Assembly (NCBI GenBank): GCA_030141605.1
Contig: JAQGDQ010000219.1
Location: forward strand, 186,001-250,000
Reading direction: 5' to 3'
DNA from: Tubiluchus corallicola
Lineage: Eukaryota > Priapulida > Priapulimorpha > Priapulimorphida > Tubiluchidae
Length of the DNA: 64,000 bases
The notes beneath the pieces are model-generated. The model was not told the origin of the DNA and made no database searches. It saw nothing but the letters and a program-made list of their open reading frames with translations. This document shows positions 1-14,044 of this stretch, piece by piece. The position numbers and the translations under genes are program-made. How positions within the stretch are numbered: the stretch's first letter is position 1; each line of letters starts with the position of its first letter.

Positions 1-314
1 CAGCTATACGAATATTCAGGAAGATTTGGAAATCACCGAAATTACAAAATGAAGCTATTTTGGAATTGAAAGGGTTGCAAAAGAGAGGAAAATACCTAAA
101 CAAAATAGGCATCATACAACAGAAAACAGTTAGCAAATGTAAAATTAGGAAATATATTTAGATTTTCTATTTATATAGATGCAAGCACAGTATATATTCA
201 GTATAGTTCAGTAGAAAATGCAATAAGTAGTTAGAAACAATAATTATATAGTACTGATATCTCAAAATCTTAGCTACCTGGTGAAAACATTAAAACTGGA
301 AATTAAATCATTAC
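1..314 (-). other. KLHL28 intron, partial
   Basis: This lies downstream of the kelch exon in the minus-strand gene, so it is the start of the next intron. The donor GTAATG reads directly off the exon at 314-309. The rest is AT-rich, and I see no coding signal or recognisable repeat in it. Confidence 0.6.
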
Positions 315-623
315 CGTAGATAAGTTTCCCCGTCGTAACCACCAAGAGTATATATACACCCATCTAAAACAGCAACGCCTAGTGTGCTACGCCGACGACT
401 CATATCTGGAAGGCTATTCCACAGGTTCGTTTCTGGATCCCAGCACAGTACGGAGGCACTATGGTGATGGTGTGACATACTTGATTTGTTGGAGAAACCA
501 CATACGATGCCACCTAGCAGATATACTTTGTTGTTAAATGTCAACATTCCGCATTCAAATCTGCGCTCAGGCAAACGCTGAACTTCTGTCCACGTGTCAT
601 TGCCCGGGACATACATTTCTATG
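315..623 (-). CDS. KLHL28: KLHL28 kelch exon (kelch repeats 1-2)
   Basis: This 309 bp exon has acceptor TTTTTTGCAG at 633-624 and donor CG|GTAATG at 315/314. The upstream exon ends in AG and this one starts with C, restoring LDSIEMYVPGNDTW as in the family. It carries two GG-dyad kelch motifs (VYLLGGIVCGF and IYTLGGYDGETYL) with conserved W and RSTLGVAVLDG. The loop between the blades contains a run of four histidines not recalled from vertebrates. Confidence 0.88.
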
Positions 624-722
624 CTGCAAAAAAGAAACTGATGATTATTTTATTTTTAGTAACCTGAATTTGTTTTACACAAGTTACTTGCACGTGTACT
701 ATCAGTATCAAAGGAAGTAGTA

Positions 723-758
<36 letters not shown>

Positions 759-2355
759 ATTTTTTATAGTTCAATATTTTAACACAATTTTCATACGTAA
801 CACTGCAAAAATAGCTAGCTTGGTTTATATCATTATCACCATTAGCATCAATTGATTATCATTGTCATCAGCATTAATACCAGCATCGCTGTCATTATTA
901 TCATCACCAACACCAACATCGTCATTATTGTTTTCTCGCATCTGTTTGGTTCGCTCCATTTAACTTTTTTTGTTGTTTATGTCATTAATTTAGTCTTATC
1001 CATGTTGAGCGCAGCTTGTAAGTTAATTTCTTCTGCTGCACTCATAGCACTGTAACGCATTGTTAATTTGCAATTTTATAACTTTTATTTTTTATATTGT
1101 GCTAAATGGATGAATAAATAAATCTAAAATAGATCTAAATATATATATATATAATATATATATACTAAGTAGGACATTTGAACATTCTCAAAACCGCATA
1201 GTTACACTCTTAATTAAAACTTTATGCAACTGTCACAAATTTGTCATTTTGTAAGCGCATCCAAAAACTGTACACTTAATTGACATTACGCATCAATTTG
1301 GTCACAGAACTTGCTATTACAAAAAATAGGAAATGTGGATAAATGTATAGTAAGATGTGGGCATTAAAAACTAACTAGCTGGCATGTATCTTTAATGCAA
1401 AAGTCACTGCCAGTGAATTAGAAAATGGGTAAGGCTGTCTAAAGAGATGCTGAGAGTGGTGAGGCTGATTTATTGGAACAATTAACTGCAGATGGGCAGC
1501 TTTCTTCCAAATGTCAGAGACAAAATAAATACAAGATAAGTAAAAAAAGTTGAAAGTGCTATTTTATAAAAGTTACATGTTAGTTAAGGCTGTGGTATTT
1601 ATGGGTGAGGAAATGCTGAGTAGGCCTACTCCTGCAATAAAAAAAAATCTATTTTAGTTAGAGGACATATTACAATGTTACACACTTCTTGTGACACCTA
1701 ACTTAAAATGTCAATTCTTTACCTGAGCATAATAAAATTGTTTTACTGTCATTGCAAGTCAGATGCCAGACCAAATTTAAATGAATACAGATCTTTCTAG
1801 TTCAGACATACTGCTAGAAATATTAATTTCTACTTTTTAATTATTGTTTTTGCCAATTGTTCACTATAAAATTCAAGTCACCTCTGTAAGCAAATTTAAT
1901 TATAAATTAAAGTAAAATCAACATTATAATTTAAAACAGCCCGCACAAAACATGTATCAAAAGCGTAAATTTGTTCAAACTTTAGAGCTGGTTATAGCTT
2001 ACAAAGAGCCACCCTTGCAAAGATTCTGGTTGCGGAACCAATGCTTTCTAACATCTCACAACTTTTGACAGTGTCCTTGGACAACTTTACCTAATAACGC
2101 CCATATATGTCGTGCTTTGACAAGATCTTTTTACTTAAAGATGGCCTTCCTTGTAATGCGCATAGCTAACACAGAATAAAAATACAAGTTTGCTCAACAT
2201 TGCTTTACAAATATTAATAGCATGAAATGTGTTCCTGTTCACTGCGTGCACGTTATCAATTATTATTTTGCTGTTCTTTCAATTAGTGATCTTATTCAAA
2301 GTCTTGGCATTGAAAACGAAACAAATTGAAATGTAGAATTAAGATTAAAAGGCTT

Positions 2356-2416
<61 letters not shown>

Positions 2417-5400
2417 CGAGGAGTCTGAAAAAGTGCAACTACCAAACACAGGAACTACTTGAGCCATTTATTTATAGCTTTTTCAAAGCTGTACGCAGTT
2501 TGTGTGGCTCACTATATGACATTTATACATGTGCTTCCATTTTCTTCCCTGTTAGAAGGCTTCTCAACTTACACATTACCCACCAAACATATACGTGTAT
2601 TTGTATAGATAGTTGATGTAAATGTTAACAGACTGAACTAAAATAAAAAGTAAAAACACTGCTGATCGAATCTTTTCGCCCGAATGATTGAGCATTAATC
2701 AAAGGTACCGCACAATACACGTCATTAAAGTCATCAGAGTATAAGTAATGTTTCTTTTACTTAGATAAGTCTAGATATTTCTACCACTGATATAAGAAAA
2801 CAGTAACATATTCAATCTTTAGCCACCTTGGACTTGGGGTTTTCTTGTAAGGAGACGCTTTTCCAAGTGACCAAACACATGGAATCGAAACAGTAAACAT
2901 TTTATATTTCTCGGATATTTAGCTTATTTGTAAAGAGAGCAAGACGCAAGCAGTCTATAAGAATAATTCTGTATCAGTATCAGTCAGCCCCCAGGGTACT
3001 GAACAACCTGATCAAAATATCGAATCGTCGTTGACTCGCAAGTATGCATGCACTACTATTTTCGTTCGATACCAGCTTAATTAGTTCCCACTTAACACCG
3101 TAGTAACGGCGTACGGATAGTGAGGTCGTTACTCGTTAGAGATTCATTATACGCCACCGTTGCAATCCATCAAAAACCTAAAGTGTTCAGTTATTAGTAA
3201 CTACAATTTACCTAGTTCATCTGATAAAGTAGTACTAGTCTATATAATAATTTGTTTTTCTTGACGACTCTCATTTAGTAAGTGCTTACAGCACTACAAT
3301 ATTAAATAAAGCTGTTTAACTAACATTGTGCATGCCTCGACCTTGTCCAGGCCAGACAAAGACAATAAGCCTAAACTGAATTATAAACAGAATAAAAAAT
3401 GGCTGTTGAAATTCCTGAAAATCTTCCTGATAGAAAAAAATAAAAACAACTTTACTTGGCTTAAAGCAAAAACTTAATAATCAAGTCCTACTATAAGATT
3501 TTAATAGCTTGTGTAATGGTGTAAAGTCAAAATTACTTACCATAGTGCGACTTGTTTTAGATTAATATTTTTTGGTAGAAAATTTATAAGTTTAATCGGA
3601 TAAGGCTAATTCTGACCTCAAACAACTTTAAGTTATACAAATTAAAGTAAACAAAGCGCCTTGTGTAATTTATAAAATGAAGGAAATAAAAAATTTCATT
3701 CCAGGCTACCCAGTCTACCAGGCGTCGTTCTGTGCACTGTGCAGACGCCAAGTCTGAATTGAGACTTTTTAACTATGCATTTATTTCAGTTTTAAAGTGT
3801 TTTTACAAAATTTTAAAATTAATAAACACATAATTTAAAGGAAAGGTATCCCTATTTAAAAGAAAGGTAATTCATTTGCTTATAAAATTATAGAGCTGAA
3901 TAAATCCAATTCAATTCAGGTTAAACATTACACAGCCATTGGCCATACGGGCCTCGTTTTTTCATGCCTTGAAGCTTTCAAGTTATGACTGTTATTAATG
4001 CAGTAACTGGAGCTGTTCCATTTCATTTTCAGTGCTGAAAAGTTTAAACCGTTCAACCTATTTTAAACCGTTGACGTGTTTCAGACCACTAATATTTTCA
4101 ATAACGGCACATCTTTAAAGCTGTACCAAATGTGTGACAATAAAAATTGCCTGTTTCATACTTCACATTGCTTCTTTTCTGTCAGAATAATACAATTAAT
4201 TTAATTTTTCTTGTGATTAATTTACAGCTTAGAATAACCAAATTTATTGGGTATATTCATTACATATAAATTTAATGTCAATCCTAGTTCACATGTAAGC
4301 AGAATGAGTTCGTCCTTTTCACATCTCCTTTCGGACAGATCCGGTTTAAAAAATTAATCCTGTGGGAATTTACTATAAAATTAATCATATCCTGTTAGAA
4401 TTGTTTCAGGGACATAATAAGAAACCTGCATCCAGAGACAAAAGTGACCCGAATTGGTACTTGTTTATCACTTCGTGATTCACAGTTAGCTGCTCTGAAG
4501 AGGCTTCGTTGCTGTGCAAGAGATAATTATTACGCAGAAAATACAAAAGATTCGTCTCAAATCTTAATGAGTTCTTGTGCAATTGCATTCGATGTGGGAT
4601 TTACCCCGGGGTTTTGCGTGATATGCAACCTGAACCTGCTTAAGATTACTATCCTTAGGAGAAAGTATAGATGTAAAGCGTAATTAGTTGTAATATGAGC
4701 GTACGTCGTGACTACTCGCGAAGCGCTTTTCGCTATTAGTGGCATGTGCACATTCGTACAATTTATGCGGATGAGATAACGGCAACGGAACACCTGAGAC
4801 GCTTTGCTAACTTTCTTAATTCAATGCAAGTCAAAGCGATCAGGTGTCACGCAACTGGATGAACTATAGTCACCATTACTGTTGCTTCTTTTTTTCCTTG
4901 GTTTTGGAGAGTACTGGGGACAAAAAACATCATTTACATACCCTAGGGCATAAGTCATAAACAATTCTCAAAAGATACTTAAAAACAGCGCATAGTGCAA
5001 AAATATAAGAAAGCGAGAAGCCACATGCTTAATCAGCGTATTCAAAATTATTCATCTGCTGTTTCAGTCCACACACCATTCTATCACCAAAACCACTTGG
5101 CCATCCGCCCCCAATTTAAAGTTCTTCTTTTCAACCCTCACGGCCTCACCAATTTCTGCTTCAAACGCTCCTAAGATCCACTTACCAAGGTAAGTACATG
5201 TACTAAAATACCGCAGAAAAGCTGTTTGGCATACTACTAATCAGCCTTCGTCAGAATTTCATTTTAGTTGTTGGTTTTATTATACAAGTTACCATGAATA
5301 TTTTTTAATCGACACATCTTTATTTGCTTGTTAATTCCCTAAAGCAAAATTCAGTGCAAAATAAGTGAGCGCGATTTCATGGAATTGCGCTACGTTAATG

Positions 5401-8400
5401 GATCATGTCTGTAATTATAGCCGAATTTTAACGCATAAATAGCTCATAATTATAAATAATGGCACAGAAGCGAAACGTCCCTAAGTATACTGCAGGGAGT
5501 AGTAAGCACCATCTATTAAAACACCAAAAGCAAACTCATGAAAGACAAGTGATAGATGGGCTACATACTTATAGAAGGATTAGCTCTCGCTAACTTAAAT
5601 ATTTATTTCTAACCGTATTATTTCAATTTGTTTGGCTCATTGAAGTGTCTGTAAAATAGCTCTGCAAATCTTACCAGAGCGAAGCAACCAATAACATTAC
5701 ACTGTACCAAGAAAATAAAACCATTGTGTTAAAAAGATTTAGCACTGATCCTCCTCTTAGCCTAAATCTGCTAAATCGAAAGAGGATAACGTAATTTTAT
5801 AAACTTCCTGGAACAGAGCAACAAAATATTATTCATCAATGCCATTAAAATTATTGCAACAAACGGGTTATTTATTTAGAAGTGTCAAAAACACTTGAAG
5901 ACTTAATCGTCTCGCAACAAACATTTGCACACATTAGTGACATTATGTTACGATAATTGACTGATGAACTTAACTTTTCGAGGAAGTGCACTGCATGGTT
6001 GTGATTTCATAACTAGCTTGCGTGTCAGTGGGCCGCTCTGGTGGCTCATGCGATTCCAGTAATATTAAATCATTTAAAACTGCACGTTAAAAAATCTCCA
6101 ATTGGTTCATCATCACTACAGAACGTTCGGTCAAAATTCCTTTAGACTCCTCGTAAGTTTCTTGGGTTTCAAATATCAGAAGCACTAATTAGGTATCAAA
6201 TTAGTTAATTACCAAACAGTTGTTTATTCTACCAGATGTACTTTACGCACATTATAACATTAGAAGCACAATTAGTCAGCCAAGCACATTAATGCACATT
6301 ATTTTGTGATGCAAGGTAACCACGTAGTAAGTAGCTCAATTCAGTTTGCTACTGGTCCTTCAAACCACTTCTAGTTTTTTGCTCAATAATATAGTATATA
6401 GGTGACAACTTAATACTATATCGGTAAAAAAAGTCTGCAATAGGCTGATAAAATTCTATTCAACTAGGGATATAATTTCCATTGTAATCCTAAGGAAGAT
6501 ATCATATTCAATTATCCTTAGTAAATTAATGAGGTAGACTTTCCATTTTAGTACTGGGTAAATTATACTCAAATGGGAGGCACTCCCAGAGGATATGGAA
6601 ACTTCGTTGTCATCGCCCCTTTCACTTTTTCGTTGGATGGCACCTAAAATTTGAGTACTTTCAGCATCTGTACACTCAACAACAAATTTTTATTATTATA
6701 CAAAATACAAGTTATACAATCCACTGAAAGAAATATTTCCCTTTTTACTTTTTTGCAATTAAAAACGAAAATTATTTCAATAAACAATTCAAAATAGCGG
6801 AAGAACCGATAATCTATTAGAGATTGCAAGAATAGAAATGTAGCCCGACAGTTTGTAAAATGCGACGTGGGTATATAAATTCAACTTTTAGGCGCTTTTC
6901 ACATGATAATAAGATAATAAGATAATGCCTGTTTAGTTTGATATTAAAACAGGATGAATTAACATCCACGTCAGAGATTCGATAATGTTAAATTAATAAA
7001 TAGACACTTAAACACCGTCTTCGAAGAACAGACATCTAGTCTGGGGCAAAGACGCTGCCAATTTAACTGTACCATGAAGAAGTACCTCCTAACATTTTCA
7101 AAAAGTAAAATTTACATTATGCTAGCTAATTAATATAAAAAAAGAACTAAAACAGCTATATAGTTAAAGTGGACCAATGTTAAATCAAGAAAAAGCCAAT
7201 TAAGCAAAAATCAATCAAGAATCTACAGCGCTCTATTTAGTTCTCAAGTATTCAGATATAGCTCTGCTACTGTAGAAATATATTAAGTAGGTCTGTCGCG
7301 ATCACATTATAAAATGTTCACCTTGTCCCATTATTGAAATTCGATAGCAAACAATCTTATTAATTGCCTATACCTACTGATAGTCTATATAATATATTGT
7401 ATTATTCTATATTATAAAACGTTGCGTAAAAAAATGTGCCGACGTTTTGCGCACCATATTATAAGAAGAAAATAACGGAACCGCTTGACAATTACCACAA
7501 TGATGTTACAGACGCTACAAATACAAAAAATTTAGGTCATATCTTTAGATTTTTCCAAACTATAGAAATTTTAAAATAAGTTAAAAATGGAAATGCCGGG
7601 GAAAGATTTGTGTCATTATGTGTCCACTATTTTCACAACAAACTAGATGAAGGAATTTCTTCCAAAAGCTAGTACAGTCTCTCACTTCTTTAAAGAGTAT
7701 ATTTGTTCCTAGCATTCAACAATTTTTGTCTTTAGTTGCCCTGTATCAGACAGCTAAGTGTGGTTGCCGTACACTTTCTCTGGAAATTCCATATACGTAA
7801 TTCAGACGATAAGTCCCATTTTGTTTATAACAAATCTTCATCTGTGCTTTATCTTTTGTGGCGAAAACCATGATGTAACCTGGTTGATTTCTTTCTTTAT
7901 TACTTTACTGCCATGTACTGAATGGCTGCTTTTCAACGGACGTTTAAATGCCATTGTTCCAGGATTTAAATTGCTAACCTGTACAAAAGTTTTTCGCCCC
8001 CAACTACAAAACTACTAAACTATAAACTTGTAATTTTCACAGCAAAAAGTTAATGCATTATAATATTACACTGCGGGTAACTCGTTTCCAATATTAAGTG
8101 TCTATCTTTCTATAATTTATTTAATCACGTGTAAACAATTATACAGTCTTGTAATTTTAAACCCATTTCACCAAAACATTTAGATATAAGCCAAAAATAT
8201 GGGTAGCAGCAGTTGTCCTACTGCCATTCAAACAGTAGTACTCCCCATCTATGAAAAACTCAAATATTACTAGCCCTATACTGATGGCTCATAACACCCA
8301 TTTAAGTGATAATTGGACATATATTTGGGCTACGCCTAAAATAAATTACATACACATGTATGTGTGTGCACACTGTGAAACCTCCACAGTCTGTGGAGAT

Positions 8401-10094
8401 TTCAAACTATCTAATTAATGCTAGGATTAGCTCCTCAAGGTTATTTGTACAAACTCCACAAATAAGAGACGCGTACTTTTTTCAGGTTCTAAGGGAAACA
8501 AATATTATAGGATAGGCAACAATACCCAATAGATCTATTTCGCTCAAGTCAGTTGTCATTGCTATGTTTACCCTGATAATGGGTGTAGTGTTACAGTACT
8601 TATGCTGGCAACATAGACTACACAAAAGCAGATTTCTATGCATAAAATTAATTAGTATTAATTTTGCATTTTAAATAGAATTTTGGCTACGAAACTCCAC
8701 ACTAAAATTTGAATGTCATGTGACTAGAAAGAATTTTACTAATATATTAGATGATTTCGTGTTTTATTTCCCAAGAAAACCACCTAATGGGCATCGTGAT
8801 TTCAAGGTCAGCCAAAGGAAGAAGATGCCACAGTTCCAGTTATGGTGACTGATAAATTATTTGCTAAGAGAAGCTAATGTCTTAGATACCAACTAATATT
8901 TAAAAAATTTCAAAGATGTACATGGCAAAACTAAAAGAATAACCTATTATAGATTGCTGCATCACAACTGTAGTCGTTTTTGATTTCTTCATTCAACGTC
9001 GACATTTACAGGATTAACCACTTCGAATGGATCCAACAACCACATGGACCAATAGTGGGTTCGATATATTTCAACTATGGGTACATGTATGGATTGTACA
9101 TATAATTAGCTTACCTGTCAAGGACAGCAAATAACCCATTTTTTCCACCAGCTGCACACAGAACTTTCGGCGGTCTTCTAGGCCGTGTCACCAATCCCAT
9201 TCCCAATTTCCGATTTGTCCTTACAGCTATGGTACCATGTCGTAGTCGGTGTTCTGGCAGTAGATGATATTTCAGAGCTTCATTCAGCAATTCTCTACAT
9301 GTGTGACTGTCTCTTATCAAGCTGTTAGCTTCATAGCACTTTGTCAAAAACCGCACTGGCAGCAAAGTTAGGCGAACACAATTAAAGAGGTTCTCAAGGG
9401 AAGCAATGCGTTCGTCTGGATCATATTTGATCCACTCTTCTACAGCACTAAACACTGTTTCTTCACTAACTACATTGAGGTCATCACTAGCTAAAATTGA
9501 AACTACTTCGCTTTCGCTGAGTTGCAAAAATTCCTCATATTTACAAACATCTTCAAAATGCTGGAGAAAGAAAACACTTGCCCTGTTGGCAAGCTCGTGG
9601 CACGAGTGCAATTCCGCGAACTTTGCGATACCTATACAGTTACTCGGATCTAGCTGACTACCAAGATATTTGCAGCAATCCTCTTTCACTGTACACAGTT
9701 GAAGCAAATTAGCAGCCGGCAGCAAAGTTTGAACGTTTGCTTCATTGACTAGAGATTTTCCAGTGTATGCAAAATCAATTAGACTCTTCATTGCTAGTTC
9801 GTCAACTGACGGAAATTCAACTTCAGTTTTACCACGTTCAGAAAGATTTCCCGTGAACATAGCATTGAAATAGGGGCTGCAGCTCGCAAGGACGACTTTG
9901 TGGGCATGAATTTTGGATTCGCCAACAATAAGCACAATATCACACAACTCCTGTTGCAAGCGGAGATCATTTAGTCTCTTCAGGATGACATCGGGATAAT
10001 GGACAGGGTGTGCCATGCTACTGTTTTTGCAACCGAATCAGTTGCTACCGTCGTCCCTTCAGTTTCAGATTCACCAGTTTATTCGACTCTCATC
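315..10094 (-). CDS. KLHL28: KLHL28 orthologue, BTB-BACK-kelch protein (3' part beyond window)
   Basis: Two exons join in phase: 10016-9115 (coding) and 623-315. The predicted product begins with a BTB domain (about residues 16-125, with ELCDIVL and KIHAHKVVLAS), then a BACK domain (about 130-235), then the start of the kelch propeller. The order and wording match vertebrate KLHL28 closely from memory, including SPYF.AMFTGNLSE, QLDP.NCIGI and PRRPPKVLCAAGGK.GLFA. KLHL proteins act as substrate receptors of Cullin-3 ubiquitin ligases; BTB binds Cul3 and kelch binds substrate. The substrate is not readable here. The start at 10016 is supported by an in-frame TGA upstream within the same exon. 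Kelch repeats 3-6 and the stop codon lie outside the window, so the model is 5'-complete and 3'-partial. The family call is sure, the exact paralogue very likely. Confidence 0.88.
723..758. repeat. (AT)n-(GT)n microsatellite
   Basis: An AT dinucleotide run passes directly into a short GT run. It lies within the KLHL28 intron. Confidence 0.9.
826..926. repeat. Degenerate (CAT/CAN)n trinucleotide tract
   Basis: Repeating CATTAT, CATCAC, CATCAA and ACCAGCATC-type triplets with frequent substitutions. It belongs to the same kind of degenerate triplet tract seen at 25.1, 31.8 and 59.2 kb. Confidence 0.6.
2358..2416. repeat. (GT)n followed by (GA)n microsatellite
   Basis: About 48 bp of uninterrupted GT followed by about 10 bp of GA. 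Confidence 0.95.
9115..10094 (-). CDS. KLHL28: KLHL28 BTB-BACK exon with 5' UTR
   Basis: Acceptor CTTTATCTCAG ends just above 10094. The 78 bp 5' UTR contains an in-frame TGA before the ATG at 10016-10014. The coding part (902 bp) runs to donor GACAG|GTAAGC at 9115/9114 and ends with a two-base split codon that matches the kelch exon. It encodes all of BTB and BACK and the first kelch strand (CAAGGKNGLFAVLD). Confidence 0.9.
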
Positions 10095-11545
10095 CTGAGA
10101 TAAAGAGAAACAGAAAAAAGCAAATTTTTAAGCAATCACGAACAAAATAAAGCCTTAGAAGATAAACTTAACCTTAGACCTTATTCAACATTCCCGCTTT
10201 ACAAAAAATGTTTGTAGTGCACCAACAGGTTTTACGAAATTATGCTTTTTGAGAATTTTTTGCACTATAGCATGAGTGATCAGCTCCTGAAAAATCCTTC
10301 TTCCCCATAATTCTGGGAAAATTTACAATTTTTAGGACGAAATTCAAGAAAAGACTACGAAAACTTACACAAAAATTCATCAATCTAAACTACTTGAAGA
10401 AAAAAAATTAAAAATTTTTAGGATGAATATATGTCAAGACTGCTTTTTTGGTTAGTTAGGTTCAATACCACTTTCCCTTCCACACATTTGTTGTTTTTAG
10501 ATTAAATAGTTTTATTTGCTAAAGATAGATGGTAGGCTAGTCGAAACATTTCGAGTAGATTGCATTTAATATAACTGCATCATGGCACAGTATTACCATG
10601 TGGTGTTTTTGTTTGTGATAAACCTAGATTCTCGCCTAACAAGATTCTTTTCCTAGCAAACCACTGCATGGAAACAATTCTCCAATTCCTTTCTTTTTTA
10701 TCCCATATGACGAAACATGCCTTCACTTGCTCTCGTAAATAAGGAAATGGAGCGAAATAAGTTGGACTATGAATTATTTTATTTACTTTACATTAGTTGA
10801 AAGTCTTAGTTTTAACTTGAATTAAGTACAAAATTTTGCCTAAAATACTTAGTATTTGTTACTGAACTGAATTGAACTGAAAAAATTGAATTGAAATATT
10901 ACTATAGTATTAGGGTTGTAACAACTACATACATGTATAAGTTTAAATAAGTTCTATAAATACTGAACACCGTGCTTCCACAGTACAACCTCTACCAAAT
11001 GGCAGGCGCTCACATAGTTTAAATGCAAGGTACAATACACTGAATTCCTTTTGTTGCAATTGGATACTTTACAATATTTGACCCTGGTTGAAATCTGAGC
11101 TTAATGAATTTCCTCTCTATAACTGAATAGCTCTTCAATAGTTTGATGCACATGTTGTAGGTCCTAAGGTTTGCAAACAATCCCTAAGTTAAATTGTACT
11201 TACACACAAAGTCCCAGGAACGACTGAACAACACTATTTTTTCACACTATGAAAATTTTTGCCACAGCAGAAGTTAGCCATTAACAGATGGGCCAGGTAA
11301 TTACTAAGTCTTATCAATGCAAGTCAGTATGAGTAACATGCAGTCTGTAACCACTTCAGATTACCTCCAACGTTTCTCGAATAAGGCATGCAAGTAGTAA
11401 GTCTGCACAACGTATTAATTTAAAACAAAGTTAAGATAAACTACTCCGAAAATCATAATTCAATTCAATATAATTTGAAAACACGACAGTGGCCGCATTA
11501 CTAATTAACTTGACAGCTTTGCTCAACTTCTCTTTCACTGTTTAC

Positions 11546-11640
11546 CTGGCAGTTTGGTACCAAAACAGGCAGCATTCGCAGCATCGTGGGCTGGACAGTG
11601 GATGGAGCGAGTGCCCTGCCATCTATTAGCGGCTTTCAAA
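11546..11640 (-). promoter_or_regulatory. Candidate non-coding first exon/promoter zone of KLHL28
   Basis: A locally GC-richer stretch on the minus strand ends in a good donor, CTGCCAG|GTAAAC at 11546/11545. The BTB exon has its own acceptor, so an upstream 5' UTR exon must exist. This is the best candidate between it and the next gene. The transcription start is not defined; the upper boundary given is approximate. Confidence 0.3.
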
Positions 11641-14038
11641 ATTATTAAAAATTTGTAAATTTCAATAATCATTAATTTTTCCATGCCAATAGAATTGTTT
11701 TTATTATTAAGTTCTAAATACCAAAAAGCAAATTGTTTTTATGTCAGAGGAGTAAATGTTAAATTATAATACATTTATGCTGAAGTACAAATCTCGTCTT
11801 GCATTATTGTAAACATAGTTTATAAAACAAGATATTGTAAAACAGAAAAACAGGAGTAAAATTAATGCCAAAAATTATAACACATTTACAATGAGGGACA
11901 AGTCAATTAGGCACAAAATTGCAATAGTTAACCTGTCCTATAAAATAAATAAATAGAAGAACAGTGCTTTTATCTCATTTTTGTTGTTTCTCACATTATT
12001 CTTTTGATAAACTTTATGCAAAAGTTTAACACTCTTTCTATATGGTGGTACATAACTATATTATTATAAATTATTATTGCTAAGTACATATTTCCTTTTC
12101 AACAGACTCAGAAACATAATGAAAAACAATAAGAAAAACTAAAACCAGGTAATTAGTGCATAAAATGCTTTATTACTACACTAAAATTATAATCTCATGT
12201 AATTCACGTGTATAAGATGGAATGTAATAAATTATAATCATATAAATACTGCTACTTTCCACAAAAATTTTACATTGTGTAATAATTTAGCTGAATATGA
12301 ATCAGATTGTTGACAATGCAGCTTTTACATTCAGTTTGCATTTCTCACAGCAAAAATGAAAAAAAGGTGGAAAAATTATTTGGCACAATTAAATGTAGAT
12401 AACGAATTCCTACACTAAAACAACAAATACTAAACAATAAATGGGTTGATTGTCGTACAGTGAGGCACACAAGCAAAAGTATTCAGAATGTGAGATGGGT
12501 ATTTGGATTATTGCACTAATGTTGGTACTAGTGAAAAACATCAAAATCATGTCACACTAATGACACAAAAATTCTAGAAATATTTACTACCAAGTGGTTT
12601 ACAAACCTAAATGGATTGGAATAAGTTTTTCATTCCATTAGATTAAACGAAGGAAAAGATAACAAAAGGTATGAATTGAAAGCAAGGGTAGACGGTCTGC
12701 TAGAGGAAAACACATGCTCTAGTCTAAATGATAATTAATAACTGAAATAAAAACAAGTAAAGGTTGTTGGATTTGTTAAACAATCATGGCTTCTTAAAAA
12801 TGCTTCAAAGCACTGCAGGGTTTACGTTGACAAACCTTGTGATCCAAAGTCTATAACTTTCCTTGCTTCCTTTTTATCTCACGGAACTGCAAGCGCCTTG
12901 TAATCTACCCATTTAATCAGCTAACCAAGCAGCAAGGAAACCATTGTGTACACAAGCTCTACTTGTATTCTTGCTAAGTAGTCTTGAAACAGTATAATTA
13001 ATTGGATATTAAACTGTTTTTAAGACTGCAAATTTCCTGCCATTTTGATAAGAAGCTTGTTTTTTATATACGAAGCAAAATTCACCAAGTTACTTGAAAC
13101 ATCTTCAATATTAAAACCAGAAAAACGAAAAATAAGTTACTCACTCCAAGTTTGTACTTCTGAAACTGTGGCATGTACTACCTATTATCATTCAAGCCTA
13201 GTTTTTCATTTTCACAAATCAAAGTATTACAGCTGTTATTTTTTTCAATTAGTATTATTACAAAGCCATTACTTTGCTAAGTATTTATCTTTAATAGATA
13301 AAGGTAACCTTAAAACTGTTTTTAAAAAATAATATTTTGAATGTGCAGCTAAAGGGGTTTATTAGAGTAAGGGAGCACAGAGTTGCAGACAGACAGTCTG
13401 CAAAACGAATGGGTCTATCATCAATGGTATAGGTATAGGAAAGTAAAATCATTTTTTACCATACAATATGGCACACTTACACAGGTATCAGCAATGAACC
13501 AGAAGTTAGGACTTGTAAATGCACTGATACGATTTCTAGCTTATTACTTAACATCAGATAAGAAATTGGGTCAAAGGAAGACTTTTCAATGCATGTAAAG
13601 CACCCAACATCAAAGGCCTGCACATAAATGCTAAAAATAGACAGAATAATACTTGTAATGTGGATCACATGCACGACATTTACAGCTGAATTAATCAACG
13701 GCAATAATGACAAGCTCAGTTCATGTGCTGCTGAAGACTTGTTAGCAGAAGAAAATGTTATCAAACAATGTTGCAGCTTTTGTCTTTTTTCAGCTGACAC
13801 AAGCAAGATCAGAGTTCAGAAAGCTCAAGCTGCACACGACACATGCTGAGATGAAATTGTGTAACCATGCGACATCTATTAAAAGATATTCTAGCAAAAG
13901 ATCAAAAACCTATCACAATATAATACAGATTTTATAAAAATGAATAAAAAACACACCTAAATAAGTGCACAGCTACATAATGTTATAACGTACCACTTCA
14001 TTACATAAAATGAAAAGAACTATACTACCTCACTCAGT

Positions 14039-14044
14039 TTTATT
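14039..14044 (-). terminator. Candidate polyadenylation signal of the ABC gene
   Basis: An AATAAA on the minus strand about 0.84 kb past the stop codon. It is a plausible 3' UTR end, but such hexamers occur by chance in AT-rich DNA. Confidence 0.3.

Larger units (their letters stand above)
624..9114 (-). other. KLHL28 intron (8.5 kb)
   Basis: This interval separates the BTB-BACK exon from the kelch exon. It is AT-rich and carries an (AT)n/(GT)n tract near 723-758, a degenerate CAT-trinucleotide stretch at about 826-926 and a (GT)n(GA)n microsatellite at 2358-2416. The short open frames inside (for example near 4444 and 7758) have no domain, no splice context and no resemblance to known proteins. 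I see no second gene here. Confidence 0.6.

Noticed and set aside
13045-13937. Several overlapping 60-109 residue frames
   Set aside because: They overlap on both strands, are AT-rich, lack domains and lie in the 3' flank of the transporter.
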